Positions 54,996 to 64,000 are shown, numbered from the stretch's first letter. The stretch: DNA of 64,000 nucleotides from Paenibacillus lacisoli (GCF_030580655.1 NZ_JAUQTB010000001.1:496001-560000), one strand, 5' to 3'. Made by a program: numbers and translations. Notes: generated by a model from the letters alone, not told the origin.

Positions 54996-57230
54996 TTAGT
55001 CAACCTTAGCTATGTGCATTCCTAGTTTCACTAAACTTGGTGCTGCAGTAAGAATTTCATCTTTCCAAGACCAATTCTCAGAACCCGAAGGGTTTACCTT
55101 ATTAGATCCATGACCAATCATACATACCACATGCTCTGCACGTGTGATAGCAACATAAAGAATACGTGCTTCTTCTTCAAAGAAATCCCGACGATACTCG
55201 TCTTCCCATTCCTTAAATTTCGACGAGCGACCATGCTCCCCTGGAAGGATAAGATCTAGCCCCCACCCAGCACGATCATAGAAAGTTGGAAGTTGATCAT
55301 TAGGAAGTAATCTTCGACCTACATCCGGGATAATAACAATTGGATACTCCAAACCCTTGGCTGAGTGTACAGTAGAGAGCCGCACCGCATCCGGCTTCGC
55401 TTCATCTTCGCCAGTATCTGCCTCATCCATTTCCATACCTGATAAGAGTGCTAATTGAAAACGATCAAAAAACTGTTGAAGGGTTTGGGCCTCAGCATCC
55501 ATTAGACCACGCGACCACATCACGAGTTTCTCCAAGTTAGCCACAGCCTGAGAGTTTCCTTGCTTACCATAATACTCTCTGACTCTAGTAAATTCATACA
55601 TATACGTTAAGAGTTGAGGAACTAAGTCCACTTTCATTCTTTTACGAAGTTCCGCAATCCCCTTCAGCCAATCCTTACAGTCTTCCTCATCCTCAAACCA
55701 GTCTCTAAGCATTTGATTTGTACCGTCGCTCCTATAAATCGAGTTTGGAGCGATGAACGGCAAGAACGGTGTTCCTAAGGCCAAGTCCAAAGAGACATCA
55801 TCAGGATACTTTAAAATGGCTTGAAGCATGTGATAGCAGGCTATGATTTCTGGCTTCCTAAAGAACTGACCGCTGGTATCGTTGATCACAGGTATATCGG
55901 ATGGAAACTGTGATAAATAACTGCTCAGTTGGTAGTTTGAACGAAATAGAATGCAGATATCCCGATACGTAACTGGTCGCATACCTCTATGCCGATCATG
56001 TATTGATTGACCAAGAAAGTCTCTTATTTTTTGAATGACACGTTCAAAAATCGGTTGCTCCCTATCTTTAAAAACACTAATATGTTCGTATTGAAAAGGG
56101 ATGAGATTATCCTTTGGCATATGGGCGTCCTCTGCTTGGTTTAATTTCTCTTTCAAGAAATCGTATCTCAAGCCCATCTCATCAAACAAGGCCTCTTGCG
56201 CCCTGTGTAATATCGCAGTTGGACGTCGTGAAGCACTAAGGGATAGTGGTTTGGTATAGTTCTGGTCTGCAATCTTTTGAAGCACGGAATGATCCGCACC
56301 GCGAAACCCATATATCGCTTGTTTTCGGTCTCCAACTACCAAAACATGCTTCAATTTTGGCGATAAAGTTTGTATTATATTCATCTGCAGTTCATCGGTA
56401 TCCTGAAATTCATCTACAAAGAGATAACGAAATCTTGAGGCCACTAGTGGACTAATTTGATCCTTGTATTGTGTCATGAGCGCTGCACATTTGTGGAGAA
56501 GATCATTACTATCTACGCCACCCAATTCCCGTTTTAGTTCCTGATACTTATCGTCGAGTTTATTTAGTAGATGAGCAACTGCATTCCGATAATCTTGTTC
56601 CTCGTCCCCTTCTTTTTGATTCAAGGTTTCTCGAACCACAACCTTAATCGAACGACCACGACCTCTTATATATTCATACCACTTCTCCACGTGCTCAGCC
56701 ATCACATGAGGGGCCCAGTGGATGTGATTGCTAATGAATAATATAGAAGTCATTGGATCATCTAACGCCTCGTCTAGCGTCTCTTTGAGAGCCGTTAAAA
56801 AATGATGACGTGCCATCACAATTTCAGTTTCATGCGGAATTAATTCCGTATATCCAAAGTTTTGAAGCAGCATCGCACAAAAACGATGTATCGTTCCAAT
56901 AAACGTTGAAGCAATTCTTTCCTTTTGTTCAAACCAGTGACTTCTCTCTTCCCAATCACCGGCTTTTTCTGCATCCCGTATTCGGTCTTGCACACCACTT
57001 TCTAAACGTTCTCGCATCTCATCTGTTGCTTTATTGGTAAAGGTGATTAATGCAAAGTCATCGATGTTTACCTTCTCTTCTTTCACGAGATGAAGCACAG
57101 AGGCAACCATGGTCCTTGTTTTGCCAGAACCAGCACCGGCCGAAACCACCGTTATCGATCCAGGCCCGATTACGCTGTCAACAATTTCTGCCTGCTCTTG
57201 AGATAGAGATATTCCCCCACGATGATTCAT
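54996..57230 (-). CDS. UvrD/AddA-like superfamily 1 helicase without a nuclease domain
   Basis: 744 residues. All SF1A motifs are visible: Walker A VVSAGAGSGKTRTM, Ia ITFTNKATDEMRERL, II LFVDEFQDTDELQ, III VVGDRKQAIYGFRGAD, IV LSASRRPTAIL, V TVHSAKGLEYPIVIIP, VI LYVAITRAEHVV. It ends soon after motif VI, so the C-terminal PD-(D/E)XK nuclease domain of AddA (about 1230 residues) is absent. The ATG at 57230 forms an ATGA overlap with the AddB-like stop codon, so the two are made together. Probably the motor of a two-subunit DNA-processing complex. Frame intact. Confidence 0.9.
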   Translation of the reverse strand: MNHRGGISLSQEQAEIVDSVIGPGSITVVSAGAGSGKTRTMVASVLHLVKEEKVNIDDFALITFTNKATDEMRERLESGVQDRIRDAEKAGDWEERSHWFEQKERIASTFIGTIHRFCAMLLQNFGYTELIPHETEIVMARHHFLTALKETLDEALDDPMTSILFISNHIHWAPHVMAEHVEKWYEYIRGRGRSIKVVVRETLNQKEGDEEQDYRNAVAHLLNKLDDKYQELKRELGGVDSNDLLHKCAALMTQYKDQISPLVASRFRYLFVDEFQDTDELQMNIIQTLSPKLKHVLVVGDRKQAIYGFRGADHSVLQKIADQNYTKPLSLSASRRPTAILHRAQEALFDEMGLRYDFLKEKLNQAEDAHMPKDNLIPFQYEHISVFKDREQPIFERVIQKIRDFLGQSIHDRHRGMRPVTYRDICILFRSNYQLSSYLSQFPSDIPVINDTSGQFFRKPEIIACYHMLQAILKYPDDVSLDLALGTPFLPFIAPNSIYRSDGTNQMLRDWFEDEEDCKDWLKGIAELRKRMKVDLVPQLLTYMYEFTRVREYYGKQGNSQAVANLEKLVMWSRGLMDAEAQTLQQFFDRFQLALLSGMEMDEADTGEDEAKPDAVRLSTVHSAKGLEYPIVIIPDVGRRLLPNDQLPTFYDRAGWGLDLILPGEHGRSSKFKEWEDEYRRDFFEEEARILYVAITRAEHVVCMIGHGSNKVNPSGSENWSWKDEILTAAPSLVKLGMHIAKVD

Positions 57231-60091
57231 TCGGCCACCCCCAATTGACTGCCTATACCAAGACACTCCGGACGTACGGGACATGATGTACAATGCTCAC
57301 CAGAGTGCATGGGGAACTTATTTGATTCAATATTTTTAACCAATTGGCCTACTTTTTCCGGTAGGCTATCATAATGTACTTTGAGTCTTTTCGTGTGGTT
57401 ATTTTCGATTACCACTTGCCCCTTTTCAATAGCGAAAAAGGAGTTAATCGTCTTTCTCCACCAAGAAACGGCTTGATATTGGTTACGAAACAATTGGACC
57501 CCATCTATTTCTACTTCCCCTTGGCCATCTTTACCTTCGCTCTCATCTTTACCCGGTAAGAGCCACTCCCCTAAAAGCAAGTCTCCAAACATGGCAAGAT
57601 TAAACCTAGCGGATTGAAGCATATAAGGAATCTCAAACGTTACTTTAATAGTTCTTTCTTCCACTTCCCCATCAACTAAAACACTAAAAGACTCCTTAGA
57701 ACCTTTGAAAACGCTACGGAAAAAGCTATGCTGCCAATTCGAAAGGTAATCTAATTGATCCTTTACCTGTATTTCAATAGCATGCCAAACGATTGGGCTA
57801 AACGCCGGAAACATCCTGTGGATTTCCCCTCGTGTTGCTTCCATAAAGACTAATAGTGACTGATAAAAGATATCTTTTGAGGCAGACTTTAAATTCGATC
57901 GTTCAATCTGACCATAGATACGATTTAACCATGTGCTTTGAGCGTAGATTTGTAATTGCCATTCATTACGATACATTCTCGCTTCAGGATGAAGTAACTC
58001 TAATCGATATCGCAATGGGCAAAGACCGTAATGGGCTAACTCGCTCAGATCATAGGATTTTCGTTTTGCTGACTTTATTTTTACATCTTTAACGCCATCA
58101 TGAGCAAGACTCAAATCAAGGGAGTCTAGAATGCCCTGCACTTCTCTTTTACTACCTAACAGCCTTTCCACTTCTTGCATGTAAGTACTAGGTTGAAAGG
58201 AACGGTCTCCATCTTTTTGAGCGTAACTTAGCACAAGTTGTTCTGATGCAGAGCGCACAACCGTCAAGAACATGTACCGCTCGGTCATGAGGTGTTTCCC
58301 TCTTCCATCCTCATAAAAAGGCCATGGTTCAGGATATAAGACAGGTACATGCACATTGTCACAGCCCAGGTACAATACCGCTTTATAAACCATTCCATCT
58401 AAGGTCTCAGGCGTTACAATGCGAAGTAAGTCAGGATTTAATTCTTCTTCCTCATTCTGACTCTCATCTTCTTCATCCGTATTCTCTCCTTTTGTAAGAG
58501 CGTGTATCGCATCTCCGAACTCTTCAGTGGTGAGCGGAATAGAAAAATAAGTACTTAGTTCCTGAAACACCGTCTGAATCTTTTCCAATACGATACGTTC
58601 AGCTTTGCGGAGAGCCTTAGGTAACATTTGATTTAATTCTTCTTGCAAAATTTCGATATGCTTGGCTACGGATGCTTCCTTCTGATTAAATAAACGGTTG
58701 CATATGCGAGCCAGTAATTCAATAACTTCACGCCACTTTCTAACCGTTTCTTTATCAACAAGTTGAACCGGTAAGCGAAAGATGGTGTCCTTCTCGCTGT
58801 CTTGCTCGAGTTGGTTTAATACACCTAGCCATTCATCCATTGATTTACAGTTTGTAAAGTATTGGTACTTTACTGCCCGAAAAACAGGAGTTGAGTCTTG
58901 TATTCCTGCTCCTAACCAACCAGAAGATAAGATCGATTCTAATAAATCGGCTTGGAGGTGAAGACTATTTTCTTTCCAGATTTGGTACAAGTTCAATATA
59001 AACCTTCCTACAGGCGTAAGTAGGAGCAAGCGAGGACTTGTAACCAATTCCACTTTTCTCCTTTCGCCCGTTTTACGATCCCGGTAGTGTAAGGGATTCA
59101 TGGCCATATAATCGCGCAGTCGATCAATAAACTCTTTAGAGCGTCTCATTACTACGGCCACTTCTTTAGGTTCATATCCGCTGTCAAACCAAAATTTAAG
59201 TTGAGCAATACAACCTTGCAACTCCCTATCCCGATTCGGATATTGAGCTAAGCGTACATTCGAAACGGGATCCTGAAATATAGTACGGCTCTCATTTTGA
59301 AGAAGTTGTCCTTGAAGAAATGCAACGTCCATCTTTCCACTAATCTGAGGCGTTTCCAAGGTAAAACGGCAATGAGTAGGGACTATATTATAGGTCTCTT
59401 CTATGATAGCAAAACCCTGTTTTTGACGTTCCCTGTAGGGAACGATAAATACAATTTCCTTCCCTTGTATTCGGCATTGTTCAATAAACCACTTTTGAAG
59501 GTCCGTAAAATAGGTGAAACCCTCCATAATAACGAGTTCAGTTGGAGAAGACTTCTCTTGAAAATAGTCCCTCGCTGCTGCTTCAAACAATCGTTTACCT
59601 ACCTTCTCCAATTGAACATAGAAGGAAGATTGAATATCTTTCAGATGCGTTTCAATAACGGGATTAACCAATTGTTTCCGTTTTTCTTCCGGAAGTGAGG
59701 TATGTCGAAGATCTATTCCTAAAGCAGCTAAGCCGTATAAGATACGAATCCAGGAAGAAAAATCATGACGCAACAAGTCACGAAGATGTGTAGTGCCTTT
59801 CGACACTTCATTCATGGCACGATAAAGCATGGTCTTCTCTTCGCCTCTTGAAGATAGCGCATATTTTTGTTTCGTCCATGCCCGAACAATATTTGCAAAA
59901 AGGATCATTTTTCGCTTCTCGCCACGATCATCTTCAAGGCGTTGGTGTTCAGGAATTAAACCTTCGCGTTCTCTAACAGATGCCAATGCTTTCGTAGCCG
60001 TTATATAGGTATATTGACGCTCCTTAACAATGTTCTTTTCAATTAGGGAGCAGTCTGGACGTTGGTTATCATAGGTATATAAAGTAAACAT
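57227..60091 (-). CDS. AddB-like protein with four-cysteine cluster
   Basis: 954 residues. The helicase-like body shows AddB-type text (LVIMEGFTYFTDLQKWFIEQ, PNRDRELQGCIAQLKFW, RIVTPETLDGMVYKAVLYLGCD). It lacks a Walker A motif, as expected for a non-motor subunit. The C-terminal region keeps Cys in AHYGLCPLRY and three more in HCTSCPVRPECLG, the iron-sulfur arrangement of AddB and Cas4. Between them I do not see the GxxD...(D/E)xK nuclease motif, so the nuclease may be inactive or strongly divergent. GGAGG lies six bases before the ATG. It is the first gene of a two-gene operon. Confidence 0.85.
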   Translation of the reverse strand: MFTLYTYDNQRPDCSLIEKNIVKERQYTYITATKALASVREREGLIPEHQRLEDDRGEKRKMILFANIVRAWTKQKYALSSRGEEKTMLYRAMNEVSKGTTHLRDLLRHDFSSWIRILYGLAALGIDLRHTSLPEEKRKQLVNPVIETHLKDIQSSFYVQLEKVGKRLFEAAARDYFQEKSSPTELVIMEGFTYFTDLQKWFIEQCRIQGKEIVFIVPYRERQKQGFAIIEETYNIVPTHCRFTLETPQISGKMDVAFLQGQLLQNESRTIFQDPVSNVRLAQYPNRDRELQGCIAQLKFWFDSGYEPKEVAVVMRRSKEFIDRLRDYMAMNPLHYRDRKTGERRKVELVTSPRLLLLTPVGRFILNLYQIWKENSLHLQADLLESILSSGWLGAGIQDSTPVFRAVKYQYFTNCKSMDEWLGVLNQLEQDSEKDTIFRLPVQLVDKETVRKWREVIELLARICNRLFNQKEASVAKHIEILQEELNQMLPKALRKAERIVLEKIQTVFQELSTYFSIPLTTEEFGDAIHALTKGENTDEEDESQNEEEELNPDLLRIVTPETLDGMVYKAVLYLGCDNVHVPVLYPEPWPFYEDGRGKHLMTERYMFLTVVRSASEQLVLSYAQKDGDRSFQPSTYMQEVERLLGSKREVQGILDSLDLSLAHDGVKDVKIKSAKRKSYDLSELAHYGLCPLRYRLELLHPEARMYRNEWQLQIYAQSTWLNRIYGQIERSNLKSASKDIFYQSLLVFMEATRGEIHRMFPAFSPIVWHAIEIQVKDQLDYLSNWQHSFFRSVFKGSKESFSVLVDGEVEERTIKVTFEIPYMLQSARFNLAMFGDLLLGEWLLPGKDESEGKDGQGEVEIDGVQLFRNQYQAVSWWRKTINSFFAIEKGQVVIENNHTKRLKVHYDSLPEKVGQLVKNIESNKFPMHSGEHCTSCPVRPECLGIGSQLGVAE

Positions 60092-60125
60092 CCCATTCCT
60101 CCAGATCTTATATTAGACATAATAA

Positions 60126-60154
60126 AGGCCTTATGAGACTGATCTCTAAGGCCT
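60126..60154. repeat. Inverted repeat at the start of the AddB-like transcript
   Basis: AGGCCTTA (60126-60133) and TAAGGCCT (60147-60154), 13 bases apart, 35-63 bases before the ATG and right after the predicted promoter. It could be an operator or a 5' stabilising hairpin. Confidence 0.5.
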
Positions 60155-60160
60155 ATGACA

Positions 60161-60189
60161 ATAGTACCATAAACGAGATTTTATGGAAA
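60161..60189 (-). promoter_or_regulatory. Candidate promoter of the AddB/AddA-like operon
   Basis: In the minus direction TTTCCA (60184-60189), a 17-base spacer and TACTAT (60161-60166). Confidence 0.45.
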
Positions 60190-60218
60190 CCGGAACACTA
60201 TAAGAACAGATATAAAAA

Positions 60219-60241
60219 AGAAGCGATAGAATCGCTTCTTC
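60219..60241 (-). terminator. Terminator of the broken helicase gene
   Basis: AAGAAGCGAT / ATCGCTTCTT stem with a three-base loop and a run of T residues in the minus direction. Confidence 0.85.
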
Positions 60242-60247
60242 TCTGCC

Positions 60248-62667
60248 CTAATCTCCAAAAAAATCCGATAGAAAATCCTCTGCTGTTTCTTTCTTCTGGG
60301 CGTTTTCAATTACGACATTTACATTGAAACCAAGTAAAGCTTCTTTAACTTTCGGCTGTTTCTGTTTTTCAAACTCTATATACCCTTTCAACTTGTACCT
60401 GGAGTCGGTTAAATTAGTTAATTGATATCTGATACCTCCATCTTTTAGATATAAAATAAGATCATCTTGTATTCGCTTGAACTTTTCTGAGAGACGGATT
60501 GGTTCATTCTCTTGATAAAACACTCCTGCTATTTGAAGCGTACATTTCATTGCATAATCATAATTTATTCGACTAAATAACTCTTTGCTGATTTGTTCCA
60601 TAGTCATTCCAGGTTCAATAAAAAACGGATTAAATCTAATATTGCCGCCATACTCAGTAACAAAATACGTGATACGACCCATCAATTGAAGTTGCTGACT
60701 TTTAAAGAGTTGAAGAGCCATCTCTATTTGTTTAGGTTTCTGAAGATCGAAATCAAATCTGATAATGGTCAAATATTCTTCGAGGTGCCCATAATTCTTT
60801 TCTCGTAATAAAATGGCCTGACAACGACTCACACCATCCAGATCTTCTGCTTTTTTATACGCATCAAGAGCCTGTTCAAACTTTCCTAGCAATTCTAACT
60901 TTCTAGCTTCTTGAAGCCATTCTACACTCGTTGTAATGTTATTATCTCTTCCTACTAGATCTACATAATCACATGATGTAAAATAGTCCATCAGACTGCT
61001 TTTAATTCCGTGACTCTCGAAAAAATAGATATGTTGTGAAGTACGTGAAGCTGCTACATACATCTGATGGAAATGGGTTCTGTTTAGTTTAGACGGTTTA
61101 TGATCTCCATTAGTAAACCACTGCAAAATATCTTGGCAGTATACTTTTTTGTATTGCAATCCTTGTACTTCGGATACAGTAAACACACGCTGGAAGCCTT
61201 GCATTTGTATCTCTTTTTTTGCATCTGTTGAAGCAACAATGACAATGCTTTGCATCTTTATCAAGTTTTTCTAACAATTCATGCGATAATTCCTTTTGCA
61301 CAATTAAGTTGGGCTTCGTTGTCGTTCTTATTGCTGTTTCTTTTAAATCATCTGTTGTTGGATAATAGTTATTCTCTTGCTCTTTTATATAGTTCAATAG
61401 ATGGACTACTTCATATCCTGAACGAAAGTTTTTACGCAATGTATATCGTTGATAGGAAATTTGATGTTTAGATAATAATGAAAAGATTTGCTCGGCTTGG
61501 AACGAATAGTTTTCTAAGGCTTGGTACGGGTCACCAAGTAATAAGTGATGATCCATAGATGTTGATACATGTAACAAACTCTCAAACTGTTTCGTGGTTA
61601 ATTCCTGTATCTCATCAAATACAATACTTTCACTAATTTGTTTATCACTCTGAAGAATGAAAAAAGCTAAATCATTCAAATCATGGTATGAATGTCTTGT
61701 CCAACCACTTCTGATATAAACAAGCAACAAAATAGATATTCTGTTTTTCCTGTAACGAAAAATCAGACACAAATGTATAATACTGCTGCTGTGTCATCAT
61801 TTTTTGTTCCGTACGGCCTTTAATGACGGTATTAATTTCTAAAAACAAATCTTCTGCCGTTAATCTGCTATGTAATTCGTTTTCCTTAAACCAAAGAAGA
61901 AAATCATCTCGAGTGATCAAGGTAAACGCCTGTCCCAATAGATGTTCATAAAATTGATGCAAAGAGAAAAACTGAATATGTTGTTGGGTGCTAGACCATT
62001 TATTAAATTGAACTCTAATATCATTCATCAAATAAGAGGAATGACTCACATAAAACGTTGGACTTTTCTATTCCTGATGTAGTAACAATCGACGAATACC
62101 GATATTTGACTTCCCACTACCTGCACAGCCTAAGATAACCGTTAACTGGTATGGATTGTTTAAGGCGTCATATTGCTCACGCGTTAATATCTGCTCGGTT
62201 TCAAAAAGATCATCATTATCGAGTAATAGAGACACATACTCATCATCCATAACATCCTGCTGGGAGATAATATTTAATTTACTAACTAATTCATGAACAG
62301 CATACCGATTAATACTTTCATCCAATATATCTTCATGATACACTGATTCATCTATTCTAAATTCAATGATATCCCCCATATTCATCCGTTTAGCAGATAA
62401 AATCTGTTTATCATGCGTTTCAAAACTCAAATAGGTGATCATACCATTCTCATTAAACGTAAATAGAATACGATCGCCTGAGTTCACTCGGAATTTATAA
62501 ATATTTGTTCCTATTATTTTTCGAATCCAAAACCCTTTCGGTATCTCGTGAAAAACATTCGTATTCGTAATGATCCGCGTAAAAGTCTCTAATTTCCCAA
62601 GAACAATCGACTGCTTTTCGATTGGCACATGTTTAAAGAAATCCTTTGCGATTCTCATCTTATTCAT
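60248..62667 (-). pseudogene. RelE-like/UvrD helicase/TPR-type protein, broken by one amber and two frameshifts
   Basis: Minus-strand pieces at 62667-62068, 62049-61681, 61772-61110 and 61264-60248 read as one protein of about 800 residues. Order: an N-terminal RelE-like domain (YKFRVNSGDRILFTF), Walker A ILGCAGSGKSN, Walker B IVFDEIQEL, LLLGDPYQALE, LRKNFRSGYEV, EVQGLQYKKVY, YVAASRTSQHIYF, then a helical repeat part. The breaks are an in-frame TAG at 62068-62070, a one-base shift near 61,690, and another near 61,268 at a run of five T. Every motif is otherwise well preserved, so the decay is recent or in part sequencing error. Confidence 0.75.
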
Positions 62668-63234
62668 CTGCTAAATTCGATTCTAAATAGTTTTTGGCAG
62701 CTAAAGCACACTTTGCATCATACTGATCAATATCCTTTATGCTTGGTTTTTTGTTGATTAGTTTCTTATAGGGATCAATGGATTGAAGATAATTTCGGAC
62801 AATTGGAAGATCTTCTTCAGATGCTTCTACATCTAATAAAGCATGTCCTAGATGACGCATCACATCACCGATTTTATCATGTCCTAACTCCAATGCCGTT
62901 TTATAGGACCTCACTGCTTGCTTGTACTCCCCTAGAATATATAAAATCTTGCCAAGGTTATAATACGCCTAAAAATGTTTCGGATTGACCTTTATTGCTT
63001 TGATACATTGTTCTTTCGCTTGCTCATACTGACCTCTTCTTTTATAGTGAATCCCTAAATCTAATAGTGAAACATAATCTTTTGATTGGGATGATTCTAT
63101 AGGAGTAATAAATACACGTTCTCCTGCTCTGAATACGGAGGAACACGATCGATATTGGAATCACCATTGATACAACAATTTTTATACTTCTTCCCTGAAC
63201 CACATGGGCATGGCTGATTTCTTAAGTTAGACAC
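62660..63234 (-). pseudogene. SEC-C motif/TPR protein, broken by a frameshift and an amber codon
   Basis: Starts at a GTG (63234) six bases after GGGGGG. The N-terminus is a SEC-C zinc motif, NQPCPCGSGKKYKNCC. The frame is lost between about 63121 and 63132 by a one-base deletion and continues as two TPR repeats (YVSLLDLGIHYKRRGQYEQAKEQCIKAIKVNPKHF, then AYYNLGKILYILGEYKQAV). An in-frame TAG at 62969-62971 lies between the two repeats, where Gln or a similar residue is expected. About 190 residues if repaired. Its end overlaps the helicase start by eight bases, so the two formed one operon. SEC-C zinc motifs occur on SecA and on many uncharacterised proteins. Confidence 0.7.
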
Positions 63235-63335
63235 TCTATTCCCCCCTCATTGATATGACACCTTGAAAATCAAATAGGATTTAATAAGTTGTTTTCTCTA
63301 CGGAATATACGGTTTACCTATCTTTAGTTCATGCA

Positions 63336-63371
63336 CAAATATGAGCAGGATTCCTACCCTGCTCATATTTG
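63336..63371 (-). terminator. Terminator between the Rossmann-like gene and the SEC-C gene
   Basis: CAAATATGAGCAGG / CCTGCTCATATTTG stem with an eight-base loop. It lies just after the 63405 gene in its own direction. Confidence 0.75.
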
Positions 63372-63404
63372 TTCGATCTACCGATTGTAGTTAGAAATCT
63401 CACT

Positions 63405-64000
63405 CTAACTCAAATTATTTAAATATTCTTCGATCGCTACTAAAATCCCCGTTGTACCAGAACTTCTTGGGTAAACCACGTTATTTCGCAAATAAGGTTG
63501 GATACCGTAGAAGATAGCGTGACTTAAACATGTCGTAACAATCACGACAATATCAGAGGATTTTACATGTGATTTGGCTTCTGCTGTTAGTGCATCATCT
63601 GTACAAATAACGTATCGATGACTCGGGTTTCGTGGGCCCAATTTCTCTACTGCACGCCGTGCTGTATGCTCCCGTAAAGTAAAGATCGCTATTTTCTGCG
63701 GCGACAAAGTAGCAAGGATATCCTCCGTGTGTTCTTCATGATTATGAAATGATTGGGATAACCTCACCAGTAGGTTCGCATCTGCCCCCATTAAACGTCC
63801 AAGTTCATACCAACCATTTAGCTGCACCGATTCAAGGGTCTGTAACGAATCCCCTAATGCTCCTGACCAATGATTCCACAAATCAACGAGCCTCTGCTGA
63901 GGAATATCGTAGTCGAAATACAGTTCTAGTGCTGCTTGTAGGTATGGAAGTACCATTTTACTAGGGGAAAGATTAAACCAGGCTACCGTGCGTTCAAATT
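63405..64000 (-). CDS. Rossmann-like (DUF2325-resembling) protein, N-terminus outside the window
   Basis: The frame stays open past 64000; 198 residues are visible. The C-terminal 95 residues alternate strands and helices: KIAIFTLREHTARRAVEKL, RYVICTDDALTAEAKSHVKSSDIVVIVTTCLSHAIF, and VVYPRSSGTTGILVAIEEYL. The xSDIVVIxTxxxSH and SGTTGI elements recall DUF2325 proteins, but I cannot confirm this. The visible N-terminal part is helical. It is a separate transcription unit from the SEC-C/helicase operon, by the terminator between them. Function is unknown. Confidence 0.55.
   Translation of the reverse strand, partial: FERTVAWFNLSPSKMVLPYLQAALELYFDYDIPQQRLVDLWNHWSGALGDSLQTLESVQLNGWYELGRLMGADANLLVRLSQSFHNHEEHTEDILATLSPQKIAIFTLREHTARRAVEKLGPRNPSHRYVICTDDALTAEAKSHVKSSDIVVIVTTCLSHAIFYGIQPYLRNNVVYPRSSGTTGILVAIEEYLNNLS

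Larger units (their letters stand above)
53992..64000. mobile_element. Genomic island integrated at tRNA-Leu (left part)
   Basis: Begins at the break in the tRNA-Leu fragment and runs past the window edge. The sequence is visibly more AT-rich than everything to the left, all genes face left, and short direct repeats lie just inside the boundary. Content: two small unknown genes, an AddB/AddA-like pair, a broken RelE-like/UvrD helicase, a broken SEC-C/TPR gene and a Rossmann-like gene. No integrase is seen; it should be near the other end. Confidence 0.75.

Overview
The window looks like the chromosome of a Paenibacillus-type Firmicute. Ribosome binding sites are AGGAGG-like, intrinsic terminators are frequent, and many genes have close Bacillus counterparts (rpsD, acsA/acuA, mtnN, ccpA, ytxJ, gndA, yktB, speA, ydhK). 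A xylan/glucuronoxylan locus (GH67, GH52, uxuA) is also typical of Paenibacillus. No species assignment is made. Coding density is high up to about 53.7 kb, and the base composition is moderately GC-rich. To the right of a tRNA-Leu fragment at 53,933-53,991 the sequence becomes visibly AT-rich.

Layout. 1-5.4 kb: a partial GAF-domain protein, rpsD and a class A penicillin-binding protein. 5.5-17.8 kb: a carbon-control block. acsA and its acetyltransferase acuA are divergent around a cre-like site, followed by mtnN, ccpA, ytxJ, a two-gene PTS operon (nagE-type EIICBA plus Enzyme I), a CoA-binding protein, an atypical EPSP synthase, a rhodanese and shikimate kinase. 17.9-29.1 kb: gndA, small conserved proteins, an S9 peptidase, an MFS transporter, arginine decarboxylase, DUF1292, an MBL hydrolase, a GNAT protein and a lipoprotein. 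29.2-31.5 kb: tRNA-Val(GAC), three short direct repeats and a beta-helix (tailspike/pectate-lyase-like) gene, possibly an old integration site. 31.5-39.3 kb: small secreted and basic proteins, a NucB-type nuclease, a Big2-repeat surface protein and ung.

39.4-51.6 kb: a carbohydrate locus with a large GH2 enzyme, an MDR dehydrogenase, GH67 alpha-glucuronidase, GH52 beta-xylosidase, an AraC regulator, a GntR regulator and mannonate dehydratase. The perfect palindrome CTTGTATACAAG, each time followed by a weaker copy, lies upstream of both the GH2 gene and uxuA. This suggests that the GntR protein controls both ends of the locus. 51.7-53.7 kb: a BASS transporter and a nucleotidyltransferase interrupted by an in-frame amber codon.

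53,992 to the end: the left part of a tRNA-Leu-integrated genomic island. It carries two small unknown genes, a translationally coupled AddB-like/AddA-like pair (both intact), a RelE-like/UvrD/TPR-type helicase broken by one amber and two frameshifts, a broken SEC-C/TPR gene, and a Rossmann-like gene running off the window. The island operons look defence-like, but that is inference from gene type and location. The integrase and the intact tRNA-Leu should lie beyond the right edge.
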